64,000 bases of DNA from Paragonimus heterotremus (Eukaryota; Platyhelminthes; Trematoda; Plagiorchiida; Troglotrematidae), in contig LUCH01000799.1 in the NCBI GenBank assembly GCA_013368495.1, forward strand, positions 65,573-129,572, given 5' to 3'. A program made the position numbers and the translations under genes. This document shows, in pieces, positions 11,212 through 23,430 of the stretch. The notes beneath the pieces were generated by a model. The model saw only the letters and a program-made list of their open reading frames with translations, was not told where the DNA came from and made no database searches. The first letter of the stretch is position 1. Every line of letters begins with the position of its first letter.

Positions 11212-13003
11212 TCATCAACATCAGCATAGCAGCCATGAGCTTGACCAAAAGTTACTGTGACTCGGGCCGCCGCTCACCTCAACAGTGACGTCGAATATCC
11301 TGGAAGAAAACACTACTAAGAAGTTTGAAAATTATTAAAAGAAGACTAAGCGGAAGAACTAGAAATGGGATGGATACAGGTACGCCATTGACTACGACAC
11401 ATCGCCATTTCGTATAGCGTCTCTAATCAGCGATTTCAGTGATCAGGAAGATCCCAGCCAGGAAGGCGACACCTACCCACTTTGCTCAGTGGAGCAGTCA
11501 AGGTCTTCATATTTCGTGACCACCACGAGGTTTTACCCAACTGTTGATCACCTCAGTATATAATGCTCCGTACGGTAAACGATCAGCTGGCATACGATAT
11601 ACGTGGCCTAACCATCGCAAGCTATGCACCGTGAGTAGTTGACCAACTGATCGTGCATCCCGAGCGTTCCGGAATACGTGTCGATGAACTGCCACATTGC
11701 TCACGCGACCAGTCCACTTAATGAGGGCTATTTGGTGGAGACAGCAATGGTCAAACACAGAAAGCCTGTTGATATCTTCTTTGTGAACAAGTCACGTTTC
11801 CGAACCACAAAGCAAAATGGAACGCACATATGCATTATATACTCTTCCTTTCAGCGACAACCGGACGTGTTTTCGATGCCACAGATGACACAGCTTGGCA
11901 AAGGCAACTCGTGTCATTGCAGTCCTCGCTGATATCTCATCAGTCATGTTACAGCCTGACGAGATAGTGCTACCCAAGTATATGAAACTGTCCACAGTCT
12001 CAAGCGGATTACCTGCAATAAAGAAACTGGGAATGGGGATGCCTCAGTCTTGAAGCAATACTTTGCACTTTGAAGGTACGAAGCATATTCCATACAAACC
12101 AGCTCGGTCACTCACTTTGTTCGGCATGGTCTGCATGTCTTCGGCAGAGGGGTTAAGTAAGACAATGTCCGCATATTCCAGATCGGTCAATCTAGCGCCA
12201 GGAAGAAACTCAAAACCAAGTTCACTGGACTGTTCAGGCGTACCCTCCAGAATGTCGTCCATGGCAAAATTGAACAGGAAGAGGGAAATCGGACACCCTC
12301 GACGAACATCACTAGAAGTCATGAACGCCCGAGACAGTTGTTCATAAACTCTCACTCTGTTTGCAGAGTGAGCATACAGTGATCTCAACAAATTCACGTA
12401 TTTCTCTGGTACTCCCTTGCGCAGAAGGCAGCTCCAGAGAACGTTACGAGCAACTGAGTCGAAAGCAGCCTTCAGGTACAAGAAGACTACGACTGTCGGC
12501 TTGCCTGTAACAGTGCCGATGTTCCAAAATCCGTCGCAAGTTAAAAATATGATCAACGTACTCTCGACCGGATCGGAATCTTGCCTGTTCTTCGCGTATC
12601 TGACTTTCTCTGGGCTGAATGGGCCGACGTAGAACGACGCCAGTGAGTAACCTGGACACAATTGACATCAAACTGATGCCTCTGTGGTTGTCACATAGAC
12701 TTCGGGCCCCCTTTGTGGAAACGGGAATCACTGTTGTCAGTTCTGATATCAACCTCTCTGCACTATCCTTGAAAAGAGAAGGAGAGAAGAGATCTGGACC
12801 AGGAACCTTATTACGCTTTAATAACTTGAGCTCTAGGACTAATTCTGCTTCCGATGGAGGACCGACAGGAAGACAATAATTGACCGTTCGGGTCTCGTCG
12901 TCCACATGATCTGGTTGGGGCCAGCTGAACTGTTCTTCAAAATATTCACCCCATCTGTCAAGCCGGCGCGATTGACTGGTGATAAGTGAACCATCATTTT
13001 CAC
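11212..13003 (-). mobile_element. LINE family A copy (RT domain to 3' end)
   Basis: The minus strand carries a decayed ORF2. From its 5' side it gives LLKRNKVPGPDLFSPSLFK, GARSLCDNHRGISL, SREQ-like EEQARFRSGREYVDHIFNLR, then SDVRRGCPISLFLFNFAMDD (RT fingers/palm), EYADIVLL where YADD is expected, DSFIYLGSTIS, and the C-terminal SLRWLGHVYRMPADRL block. The 3' UTR and a short CAT-type tail follow at 11212. The copy is split by frameshifts at about 12444-12661 and 11990-12044. One catalytic Asp of YADD is missing, so it is dead. The 5' truncation is near 13003. The order and DNA match the family A copy at 29590-31460. Confidence 0.92.
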
Positions 13004-15379
13004 ACGGTGCTTACAATTTTGTTTATCGTATTGTATGCATAAGAATCAATTAGTTGAGGTGACAACAAGAACATCCTGTGATGGAAATCAGATGACAGAA
13101 TAGGGTAAAAAGAGCAGCCGATGTTGTGAGAGGACTTGAAAATTAGTGGCCAATCTGGCCCGACCATAACGACGGCACATGTATTTATAGTAAGTCCTTA
13201 CAGCACTAACTATGGGCGGTACCATCAAGAAAGATTAACGGACTCTTATTCCGGTTATCCGGAAAACAGACCGCACATGAACCACTACGTTATAACTTTG
13301 ATATGTCTAAATACTCATGCCAACATTTAATCGCCCCCAGCCCTCGGATCAACCTTTTTAAAAAAAATCCATAAGTGCATTCACGACGACTGAGTGGTAT
13401 TCATCAAAACGTCATGCAGTCGATCAGTGCCTTGTAGTAAACGACAAATTGATCCACTTTAGTCGAATGGACATTAAGCAGGTATAGCGAATTTCGGCCG
13501 AAAACTGTGCTTTTAGACCAGGTGCGAACCGCTTAAGCGACAGACTACTCCATTCACTCTTCTATGTCAATATGCCAAACATGTCTGACTTGTGCAGGTT
13601 GGATGCCGAAAGACACCCCGTCCATCCTCGTCCGAGAGAATACGTATGGAGATATGGATATTGGTAATTGCTGGGGTACTTTTAACCCAGACTGAAACAG
13701 TCATGACAATTTGGCACCAATCAGCGAGCATGTGACTGGCAGTCGGGCGCCGTTATCATTGACGTAAAGCAGGCTGGAGTGACAGAAAGCACGTGTACAC
13801 ATGAATGCCCACATGTGTACAAGCGCATGCACATGTACAATTTTATGCAGACTAACCCTTTCAAGCGGTTGTGTCTCATCTACCAGCATATTCCTCTCTG
13901 CGTGAAAGATTCATCGTACTGTAAACTAGTACAGCGAATGCCTCACAGTTGTGATTGTGTGTTAAATGAGCAAAAGCATAAACAACCTGTTTCAAATAAA
14001 CACACCTTCAAGAATGTTAACAACGCTGGGGATGATTCTGCGACCGAATGGCTGACAATCAAGTGTGAAGAAAACGCCAACCATTGATTAAAAAAACTAA
14101 GCTGAAAGTGCTATTACAGTATAAAAAAGTGTAGGTTACGCTCTGTCATTCGTACATCAACATCTGGGTTCGACTGCGCCAGGAAGTTATTAAACGGACA
14201 GCGGATAACGATGACTCAGTCAGTTCATTAGATGCTTTCAGGAGTGAACAGATATGTTGGTCATGTAATTAAGACCGAAATTAACTGGCTATCGAACCGA
14301 TCATCCATTGATAATGCCGTCAAAAACAGGTGTACAATACAAGGTGGATGACTTGACCCAATGAAACAGAAACTAACGAAGTCATCGGTCACATCTTATG
14401 CCAACGGTGCAATTCTAGACATCTACACATTCGTAATTTGTAGTTGGGAGAATGTGCAATAGCTAAAAGCAACTTTCTGCTGAACGATAAGCAACAGTCT
14501 GGTAGTATTTGCCTTTGATAATAAATAGAATGAGGAAGCAAATACAGTGACTGAAAGATTGATAGATTTCGCCATGTTCATGATATGGCCCACTCTTCAC
14601 AAACTATGTCCATCAGTCAGTATACCATTTGATGTAGTCCACGCGAAAAGATGAAGAAAAAGCATGAACTGACGAAAAATGAGTTTTAGTTTATCAAACT
14701 GAAGGAAAGATATGTGAAAAACGGAGGAAAAAAGACGACTTTTCGTCCATACTCGTGAAGAGACGAACGCAGGCGACGCTGTCACAAAAAGTTGACAACA
14801 AACATGTGTAACAGTTGGCAATCACCACAACAGGAGTTAAAATCGACTAACGAAGATGAATAGTAGAATGACACAGATAAAAGAATAGTTGGTTGAAAAA
14901 GTTAAAATATAAAACTGTACACAAAACTCGACGATTTCGTAATTGTAGAAAAAGTGGTCGGTCGTTTCTTTATAAACAACAGGGAGTCTGTAGAAGTTTA
15001 CAAGGTTCGAGCAAGCAAACGACCAGTAAACATCGTCGAAAAGAACCACTCAAAAGCGGGCTGGAAACTTAATCGTACATAAAAGTAGGCTTAAAAATTT
15101 TGACGAAAAATAATCCTACAACAAAGCGAACAGCTATTGCCTAAAATCGACTGTGAAATAAGGAAAACCGTAGACAAAAATTCACATATCGATCGCAAAC
15201 GCAATGAAAATTTAAAAAAGACATACACTGAGTGTTGAACGGCTTATTGTGACGTTTCAAGTCCACACTAGGATCCGTTATCACAAATAAATGTGTTGGA
15301 ATCAAACTGTTCTGCCGTTCACTGTGTGTGCCTGTCGTTTTATCTTCGTCATTCGTTTCAGTGTCAAGGATGTTGACAA
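13004..15379. other. Intron sequence, nothing recognised
   Basis: Short ORFs only. A purine/pyrimidine-alternating patch rich in ACATGTGTAC and GCACATGTAC lies at about 13790-13845. No gene is supported. Confidence 0.4.
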
Positions 15380-15844
15380 AATGGCTGTCTGTGTCTCTGT
15401 GTCGACTGGACGAATTCCGCGAACACACGACTTCTAGTACAAGCCATTCCCCTTTCATCTTTGCCCATGCGACCACTTTCGCATGATCTATGTTGACCTC
15501 ATGACCTGTGTCCGCGCCGTGGTGCCACAGTTGTGATCTAGGCCGGGCTCGTCGCATCGCTAGTTTGTGTTAGTGCACGCGTGGGCGAAGCTGTTTGTCT
15601 GTATCTCCCACATACTGTTAGTCACACCCCAGACAGAGAATCGCGCAGACCACACCAGACTGTTCGTGTGGTTCTACACCATCTTTAGCGTTCACTAAAA
15701 TTGAACGGAGTGTTGAGTTTCGCTTGTGTGATATTTGGATGCCCAGTAGTTGGAGCATCCTTTGTGCTGCTTCAGATGTGCCGTGAATATATGGCATAGT
15801 CATTCGTGTCTTGGGTTCTGTACGTTCAGTTCTTGTGAAACCTC

Positions 15845-15860
<16 letters not shown>
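15380..15860 (-). mobile_element. Penelope-like element, C-terminal GIY-YIG endonuclease remnant
   Basis: Reading leftward on the minus strand: MPYIHGTSEAAQRMLQLLGI, SHKRNSTLRSILVNAKD, GVVCAILCLGCD, a stop, QYVGDTDKQL at 15617-15588, and after another stop HKLAMRRARPRSQLW with WHHGADTGHEV and KGEWLVLEVVCSRNSS. This is the hallmark order of the region joining the RT to the GIY-YIG endonuclease in Penelope-like elements: IPYI.G.SE, K....LR..L...KD, GVVY.I.C..C...YVG.T...L..R..EH. The two in-frame stops show it is inactive. It ends in the 15811 direction at an (AT)n run and the first scaffold gap, so the RT part, expected at higher coordinates, may be missing from the assembly. Confidence 0.8.
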
Positions 15861-15894
<34 letters not shown>

Positions 15895-15940
15895 GAAGGA
15901 GAAGTGAGCTTACTTACGCATTCTCGTTCTCGCCGTTAAT
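15811..15940. repeat. Left copy of sequence flanking the gap, with (AT)n
   Basis: This 130-base stretch begins TTGGGTTCTGTACG, contains a 47-base AT run at 15847-15893 and ends CTCGCCGTTAAT directly at the Ns. The same sequence recurs after the gap. Confidence 0.95.
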
Positions 15941-16040
15941 NNNNNNNNNNNNNNNNNNNNNNNNNNNNNNNNNNNNNNNNNNNNNNNNNNNNNNNNNNNN
16001 NNNNNNNNNNNNNNNNNNNNNNNNNNNNNNNNNNNNNNNN
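15941..16040. other. Assembly gap, 100 N
   Basis: Exactly 100 N, a conventional placeholder for a gap of unknown size. Matching sequences on both sides suggest that the true gap may be zero or negative. Confidence 1.
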
Positions 16041-16074
16041 TTGGGTTCTGTACGTTCAGTTCTTGTGAAACCTC

Positions 16075-16105
<31 letters not shown>

Positions 16106-16152
16106 CGAAGGAGAAGTGAGCTTACTTACGCATTCTCGTTCTCGCCGTTAAT
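16041..16152. repeat. Right copy of sequence flanking the gap, with (AT)n
   Basis: This 112-base stretch is identical to 15811-15940 except that its AT run (16077-16105) is 29 rather than 47 bases. The 18-base length difference is fully explained by AT repeat number. Confidence 0.95.
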
Positions 16153-16619
16153 TGAGAAGTAACCTACACTGGAGGATTTTAAATAATAATAATCGATCAG
16201 AAAGAAAACAGAAAAGAAGACGAATGGAATGAAGCCATGTCGGTAACAAACACAGTAGCACACTGAAGCCACATTTTGGCAGATATGCCCACTTAGAGAC
16301 GTGTGCTTGGGAATGAAGAATCTTGCATCGGTAGTTGTGTGTCGATCGAATAGGGTTTTAAAAGTTGCTACAGATTCAATCGTGATCACAGATTTGGAAA
16401 CACATTCCAATATGAGTAGATCAAAACTGCGAAGTTCCGTTCGAATAAGATCCTGCTCATTTCACGCTCCAGTTCTGGCGAATGATTTCCGAGGCGTTCA
16501 TTTTTTTAATGATGGATTCGTAAATGGATAGGTCGGTATGTACAGAACTTCGTATGTGGACATTGGGTCCAGTCGATATGTTTGAAATCCAATGAAAATT
16601 GGCCTACTATTGCCAGCCT

Positions 16620-17990
16620 CCCTGGGTGGGGGATTTTCTGGACCATTACCGCTTTTTAGGCTGTTTATCTATGAACACCTTCAATCAACACCGAATCTTT
16701 TTTTGAAAAAGGGCTAAAGGCTCGTTGTTCACTTCCACGCCTGGGTAGATTGTGGAGTTGTGTGTTTTGGGGAAACTTTAGGGTAGAAAGTTCCAGAAAT
16801 TATTAAAACAGTATTTGAGTTCGCAACGCTTTTCGATGCTCACACTCAAACCGACATTCCACGGCCGATTCCGTTCTTGTATGAACTAGTCAGGTAAGTA
16901 GGCCCGAAAGGAGAATCGAGCCGGTTACCCTTCGCGTTACGAGATAGTAGTCTTTCCCCCCTCAGCCACCAGTTCCATGAGTATCACTTGTGACGAGGGA
17001 GTTCGCATGCCATTGAGTTACTGCTTGAGTAATCTGCCTGTTGCATTACACAATTTCAGCGAGTGACCCAACAAACGTTCACTTTTATTTAGTGGAAGAA
17101 GATGAGCCAACGTATGAGCAGGAATGTGGAGTATTTTGTAGGTAGGAATTAGGTCTCCCTTGAGGTGTATGCGATTCTTTCAGAGCTGAGCTGATTGTAT
17201 CAATGTTTCAGATTTGGGGATTTTCCTCAGCCCCATAATTCTTCTAGTGTTCCGCCTCTGAACGCTATCAAGCAGTGCCAAATTTCCTTCAGGATGAGGA
17301 CGATATGCCTGTATGTTCGTTTCCACGTGTGGATGAAATACGAAGGCAAACAATTCAGGGTGAAAGGTTCCACAAATTCTTTCTAGGAGACATCGTGTTC
17401 TTCGTGCCTTTTTTGCCATGGTAGCATACTTTGTAGGCAAACACAAAATGCATGCCATTATGGTCCCTCGGTATCGTTCGTATACTGACACAAGTAGCTG
17501 TGTCGTTAAAGTAACGCTCGGCACAATTTTGCTGATGAATGCGCACGATTTTAAACTTGTTGGCGTTGGACGACAAGTTATTTTCTACGGACCACTGGTT
17601 TAGACAATTCAGATAGTTCTTTCGGGCGCCCTATAACTAACCAGAGTTTTGTGTCTTGGGCCTAGAGCAACGTCGGGAATTTAACTCCACTGGGTAGTAG
17701 ATCAAGAATGAGAAAAATAGCATGGGTCTTAAGGCTAATCCTTGTGGAACACCTCTATGGCCAGTCTCGCATCAGCAGTTTGCGTCCAAAAGTCACGAGC
17801 AACTATCAGATTCGTGACGCATGAGTATCCTCTATGGAAGCTATGTTGCTTCTTGGTGACGAATTCGAGAACTAGTGTCAGGCGATCCATAACGAATGTT
17901 CCAGGAAAGGTTACAACTGCATTCACTGTTTTTGTTGTTGCCGCAAAAGAATGAGTTGACATAAGTAATGAAGTAAACATTTCGGGTATC
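16620..17990 (-). mobile_element. CR1-like LINE RT remnant
   Basis: The minus strand gives, in order, KKQHSFHRGYSCVTNLIVAR (17850s; CR1-type QHGF..RSC.TNLL), HRGVPQGLALRPMLFFSFL (17755-17700; GVPQGSVLGPLLF), then WSVENNLSSNANKFKI and AERYFNDTATCVS, then FHPHVETNIQAYRPHPEGNL with LLDSVQRRNTRRIMGLRKIP (17340-17215), LKGDLIPTYKIL, and a tail with WNFLP-like words near 16790. That is the order of RT thumb and C-terminal blocks of CR1-clade elements, distinct from families A and B. Several frameshifts are present, and the YxDD region appears to be deleted between about 17600 and 17690. The tail block is separated from the rest by about 170 extra bases that contain a tRNA-like piece. Confidence 0.8.
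16905..16980 (-). repeat. tRNA-like SINE relic nested in the CR1-like element
   Basis: The minus strand has CTGGTGGCTGAGGGG (box A) and, about 30 bases on, GGTAACCGGCTCGATTCTCC (box B GGCTCGATTCTCC). It lies between the GHSLKL and WNFLP-like parts of the CR1-like ORF, where CR1 elements have only a few residues, so it was probably inserted after the CR1 copy. Confidence 0.55.
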
Positions 17991-20900
17991 TTTCAAAATA
18001 AAATTTACCATTGGTTTGTAATTGCATTGCCTTCGTTAGGTGATCTAAGCCAGAAGAATTAGTTGTAGGTAGGTTTTGTACAACACCATCAGACACAATC
18101 TTGTGCAAGTGAGCGAATGTCAAGCATTATGCATCTGTGTGGCTAGGTGGATGCTTTTGTTAGCAGTCACGCAGTGATTCATTAGTTCAATGTGTTGATC
18201 AATTGTCAAAAGAGATCTTCTGTTTGGTTCGACCAATGTGAGCACAGAAGAATATTCTGCTCGTATTACGTTGAGGTAAAAAACCACAACTGTGTGATGA
18301 CAGCAGCGTTCTGCACGGGATTGCGAATTGGGATTATTCGGTTCCACGCACTGACTGTTCACCACTAGGAGAGACAAACTAATATGACAAGACTCACGTG
18401 GATGACTTGATAGTAGTAGAGCTGATCGATGTGACATCACAAAAGCACGTGCAGTGAACCGAAGGAGACTTCAATAATGATATAGGAGTTGACATTCGAT
18501 GCGTACGGTATATCCTGATTTTCAAAAATAATTCACACAACTAATGTAACTGTTACGACTCGACGAGAATGTCAGAAAACAGCTGTTTTCAAAACCTCGC
18601 TTTATGTTGACAGGGAGCATTGTTCTAGCATTTCAGTAAGTAGGCAGAATGGTAACGAAACAGTGGATGCGGCAAATCGTGTTAGGATGCACATATAAAA
18701 GCTATGGTCCATAGTTGAAGTCATGTCAACTGAAGATCAAAAACAAAACATTCCATGTTACGGCCCCGTGTCACACGCGGCTGCCCGATTTGTCAATTGC
18801 ACATATGTGACATCATAAACCGTGGTGCACCGTTTGTATTCACATCGAATTCACAATCTAGGTTTGTAGATTGTTCACAATGCGAGAATGTGGAGATAAC
18901 AGCATAAACAATCGGATACACGTTGTCAACGTCTAGTGAATGGTAATCCCAAATGGGTTGGCATGGAACACACTGAACAAATGTCACGCCTAGTGAAGTG
19001 TCATTATTCAAGAAGATTTGGACACGTACAGAAACACGAACGAGCGCTTGTGTGCATGTATACTCCCGCACGCGATCGATAACTCGAGTATGTCTGACCG
19101 ATCGTACAAGAAAACCCCAAACAACCATTCATTGCTAGTGCAATCGCGGTGATACGGTGCAAGCCGAAGCAACAGATTGTGGGCACATCCAGCTCTGAGA
19201 AATGTAGCGAGACTCGTGCGCGTATAGCGAACCGAACGGTATGAGGGTATAAATGGGAATTTCAAGCAGACAAACAACGCTCGGAAGGAGAAAGAAGGTC
19301 CAGGTCAAAAAGCGGGGTGACAAAATCACGAATACAAAGCCTTCAATAAAGTCACTTCGGAGACGCGCGAAAGGTTTTTGTAGGACAGAAAAGATTCCGA
19401 ATTACGGATGGAAGTGGGTAAAAAGCAGGTAGCTGAATCTTTTAATCAGGGAAAACGAATAGGCCAACATGGTGTATAAAAAAAATAACAGATTGTAATT
19501 AGTTTTGTTAACTTAAATATGAATCGGGCACAGCTGAGCTTTGGCTTCAGCCGCGAGATAGGGTAGAAACATTGGAGAAAACGGAAACGAGATGATGGAA
19601 TTAGAAATGCACAAGAACAGAACATTTTAACTAAATAAAGAAGACCAACCGGACTAATCAGAAAAGCGACCCATTACGAACGATATAGATCGAAGTTAAG
19701 CATACTTAGAATGGATAGATGTTCAGTAATGAGTAATACTTGCGAATATTTGAAGTATTCGTGATAACGAACTTCGAATAGTTCGGATAATTGAAATCGG
19801 AATTAAATCCGCAATGTAATGGAAAAAAAGACCTCAGAATAAACGTAGCAATCGATCACTGTTCATGTTACAGGAATGTGACCTTAAAGATTTACACCAG
19901 ATTCGTAGAAATTAAAGCTTACTATTGACAGAACAAAAACAAGTCATAAATTCCAATCTACCTGGTTCAATATTGAACAAAGAACCCATTGATAGGGGAA
20001 AATGTAACAATGGATCTATTTATTGAGAAAGTGAAACGACTTTCGATCGGTCTGCAATTACATCGTTTGTTGTGAATGTAGTAGAGATGGCAAGTGAGTC
20101 GAACAGATTTTTAACTTCTCTCTCTTCAAGGATCCTTGGTAGTTAAGTTTTCAATCCGAGTTATTCCACTGCGCTTTTCGATCGCACAGTGAAAGAATGA
20201 CTGAACAGTAGAGACGATAACTGAGAAGACTACCAGAAATATCGTTTGGAAACTTTATGACAAAACATGAGTCCATGCATAGTTTATCGTTAGAGTCCAT
20301 GTAGAGTAGGGAACCTAATATTCTATTGGTTATCTGCGTTTTCGGAAATGGACAGAGACAATCATTACTCTACCCAGGAACAAAAACACAGAACATCAGG
20401 CGCTCGGACGAATAACAGAACTACAGCGTAAAAATTTAAAAGAACGAAATGGGGCACAAATCGGATACAAAGTGAAAGTAAAGAACTATAGTCGACCAGA
20501 AACATCAGGATCAGGTGCACGCAAGTTTAGAAAAAGGACGTAACGGACTCTTTACAATCATGAGTAACAGGAACACGGGTTTTCAGATCAATCAAGGTTC
20601 TCTCGTGGCATCATAGAACAATCAGAAGGAGAGAGGGTTAGGGATGAACAAGTTGGAGACTCGACTATTCCGAAACACAGTGGAATATCTTAACGCGGCA
20701 GTTGATAGACCACGGACAACACCAGAGTCATCGTTGAGTGAAATCCACTCAAGGGATGAGTAATGACAAGTAAAAATCAATGATAGAAAACGTCAACCAA
20801 ACGAGCAGAACCAGGAAGAAGTGTTCAGGACATTTAAATGAAAAACTCATTGCGCTGTGTACAGGAATTCCAGTTTACTGATGTCAGGGGCGCGGACATG

Positions 20901-22789
20901 TACGAGTTGGACAAGATTGTATTTCATTGAATGACTCTTCGCTACTGCTTTCACTACATCGGTTAAGTGAGATATTCTTTAGGTGAGTAACTTTCACTAC
21001 TGTAAATTCCAAATCATCTTGTCGGATGTATACTCAGACTCCACATATGACATCCTTGATGTTCCACATTTCTTAAAATATTTCCTGTTGTATCCCTTGT
21101 CATACAATCTCAACACTACTATTATGCATCCTTAATATGTAGTAAGTTTCCAAATTTGCACATATTTGATCCAACTGACCTTCTACGCATTTGTACAACT
21201 ACGGTCTCAAAATGTACTATTTGATTTGTACAAGCTTAGAGTTGTCACATTGCCTTAGTGAAGTTCCATCGCGTAACTGACTAGTTCGTCTAAAGTCCCT
21301 CGGTCCTACAGCTCTTTTTGCCAAAGAAGGAACAATCGTCACGGTATACTGACGTCGTGTATATGAATGAAAATCAAAACCAATTGCACTACCCACATAT
21401 TAACAAGTGGCCAGAGAATAAAATGAATTAAGATTGCCTTTAGTGTTCGAGTTCCATATTGTGGTGTAAGGTGGTTGCGATGGACCATTTTTCCAAGCTC
21501 ACAGTAGCAATCAACGAAAGATAAACTGCTCATTGCTGAGCCCTGGCTGTCCCAGTAGCTGATGGCCGATTCCAAATTTAAATGGGGTTCGTTAAAATGT
21601 CAAATTCATTTCATAATCTAAAGGAAGATAGATATCCGCTGTAATCTTGATCTTCGATCTCTACAGACGCCGATTTCATATGCTTTCCTGTTCGCCTGTT
21701 TTAGCAAAATGAAGTTGTACTACGTTATCAACGTTCGTTCGCGCTTAGATTCGGGATTCTCACACCGTTAGATGAGAAGACAGCATATAGAGTGACCTCT
21801 CAAACCAGTCAATTTACAGGCGTATTGGCTCCAAAGTGAGAAACCTGATGCTTGAAAGTTACCACGTAACAGAGTTAAACAATGCGTATGCGTGCTGGAG
21901 GATGCCGTACGTGAGGAGTTTAGACTCTGCAAGATCAATGAACACTAAGTTAACCCAAAAATCATACTACTCATAAAACTACTTCTGATTTGAAGTACAC
22001 CAAATTTTTACACATAACATGCCTTGATACACAAACCATTTTCGTTTATGGAGGATTGCGTGTATAACAGAGCGAAGTGCAGATCGTTTGCACAAAAGTA
22101 GATTGCGGTTATTTGAATTCACATATCGAAGTGCTGTCCATATGAGCCTAGATACGAATAACATCACTGTGCTCTTCTTCTCAGTTATCGAGAAATATAT
22201 ACCATTCAGTAGGCGATATTGGATTAGCAGAACTCGCAGCACTTCTTAACGTTTTTACCGCATTGTCTATAGCATTGATGGAGTATAGATGTCGAAATGT
22301 TATTCGCAGATCGCGGTACTTGGTGCTGTCTAGTCAACGAATGGGGGGTCCATAATCCGACAGGTAACAACCCAAATCAATGTCCCGTAAAGCTCTGAAG
22401 GTCTTCGCAATCCACAACCAAGTGGTTAGTAGAGATAATGGGCAATGCACGATGGGATGGACACCTTAACGGTGGGCGAGGAAGACCGTGAATTTGTACA
22501 ACGATCAAAGTCGCGGATTTGAGGACTTCACAAATACAAATAAACCGGAGACGTTCGTTGCTCGAACAACCTGCTTGTAATAACTGTGGACTAGGTGATA
22601 TTGGCAATAGTAAGTAAACATCGACAGCTTACGTGCGTTTTCTAATAGTGTAACCATAATGTGTGATCTGTCAAGCGATTTGTGTAATGTTACCAATCCC
22701 AGAATCCTCGACAGGGATGAACAGTAGCTGAAGCCGATGAATTTTTGCTTCCGCAGTAGTGGCCGGCATCACGACTATTTCCGGCTGTT
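17991..22789. other. Long stretch with nothing recognised
   Basis: I see only short chance ORFs such as 18120-18440, 18793-19128 and 21979-22242, none with a recognisable domain. The composition is AT-rich and there is no array. It is intronic if the chimaerin model is right. Confidence 0.4.
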
Positions 22790-23430
22790 TACTGTAGGCG
22801 ACAGAAATAACGGGGAAATTCTACCTGTGGAGACGATCGGCGAAAATCAAATATGCTCTAGATCGTAGATGAAGTGGCATATTTGTTAGTGTCATGAAAA
22901 ACAACCAATAACACTTGGTCCTTGTGCTCTGCATCAGGGACCGTCGCTGCAGTAATTGAAAATCCGCGGATGACTTGACGGATCTAGGTTTTGATTAACA
23001 CAACCACGGTTAGGATATTCTCTACATGACATATACGACCAGATCAGGTGTAACAGTGTCTGCTGGTTCAGTGTCATCGGGCGTCTCGCTGCTTCCCCAG
23101 TGGTTAACTGGTATCCCCAGATTAATCCAGTCAAGTTTCGACAAATTCAATCCTAGATGACAGATGAAGCAGCTAGTTGTGAAATGGGAACCATCAAAGT
23201 CGGCTTCACAGGGCAGATTTCCAGGAAACTTCAGTGTGCTAGCTGATGAACAGAGAACAGCATAGGTAGTTAGTCTGACGACTTCTTGGCGCATCTCGTT
23301 CCAGGTTCGCAGCGGAATGGGAAATAGATCTGGCTGCAGTCGAACCAGAGTGCTATCGAGATATATGCCAAGTGAAACATACCTTCTCTTGGAAGGACAG
23401 TCGCTAAAGGATGTGATGGAAATCAGCAGA
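22790..23430 (-). mobile_element. LTR-retrotransposon retropepsin and PR-RT linker remnant
   Basis: One open minus-strand frame from about 23430 to 23022 reads FSDCPSKRRYVSLGIYLDST, then LVRLQPDLFPIPLRTWNEM, then LKFPGNLPCEADFDGSHF and GLNLSKLDWINLGI. Ty3/Gypsy-type proteases have the layout RK[YF]V...LNG..VRLQ[LV]DTASDI.[IL]IS...W, then a strand with L.C...F.G, then GLNLLGLDWI. The catalytic D-[TS]-[AG] is replaced (PDLF), so the enzyme is inactive. After a stop, a weaker match to the linker before RT (MPLHLRSRAYLIFADR) is seen at about 22860. No LTRs or RT were found. Confidence 0.7.

Noticed and set aside
12063..12879. Plus-strand ORFs of 71-94 codons over the family A copy.
   Set aside because: They are shadows of the minus-strand RT coding sequence.
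13790..13845. Alternating purine/pyrimidine patches (also near 25258 and 50093) as Z-DNA or regulatory sites.
   Set aside because: They are short, impure and without neighbouring promoters or exons; nothing beyond composition supports a role.
15750..16151. 133-codon ORF running across the Ns with a poly-Ile/Tyr stretch.
   Set aside because: It is the translation of an (AT)n run and of N characters, not a gene.
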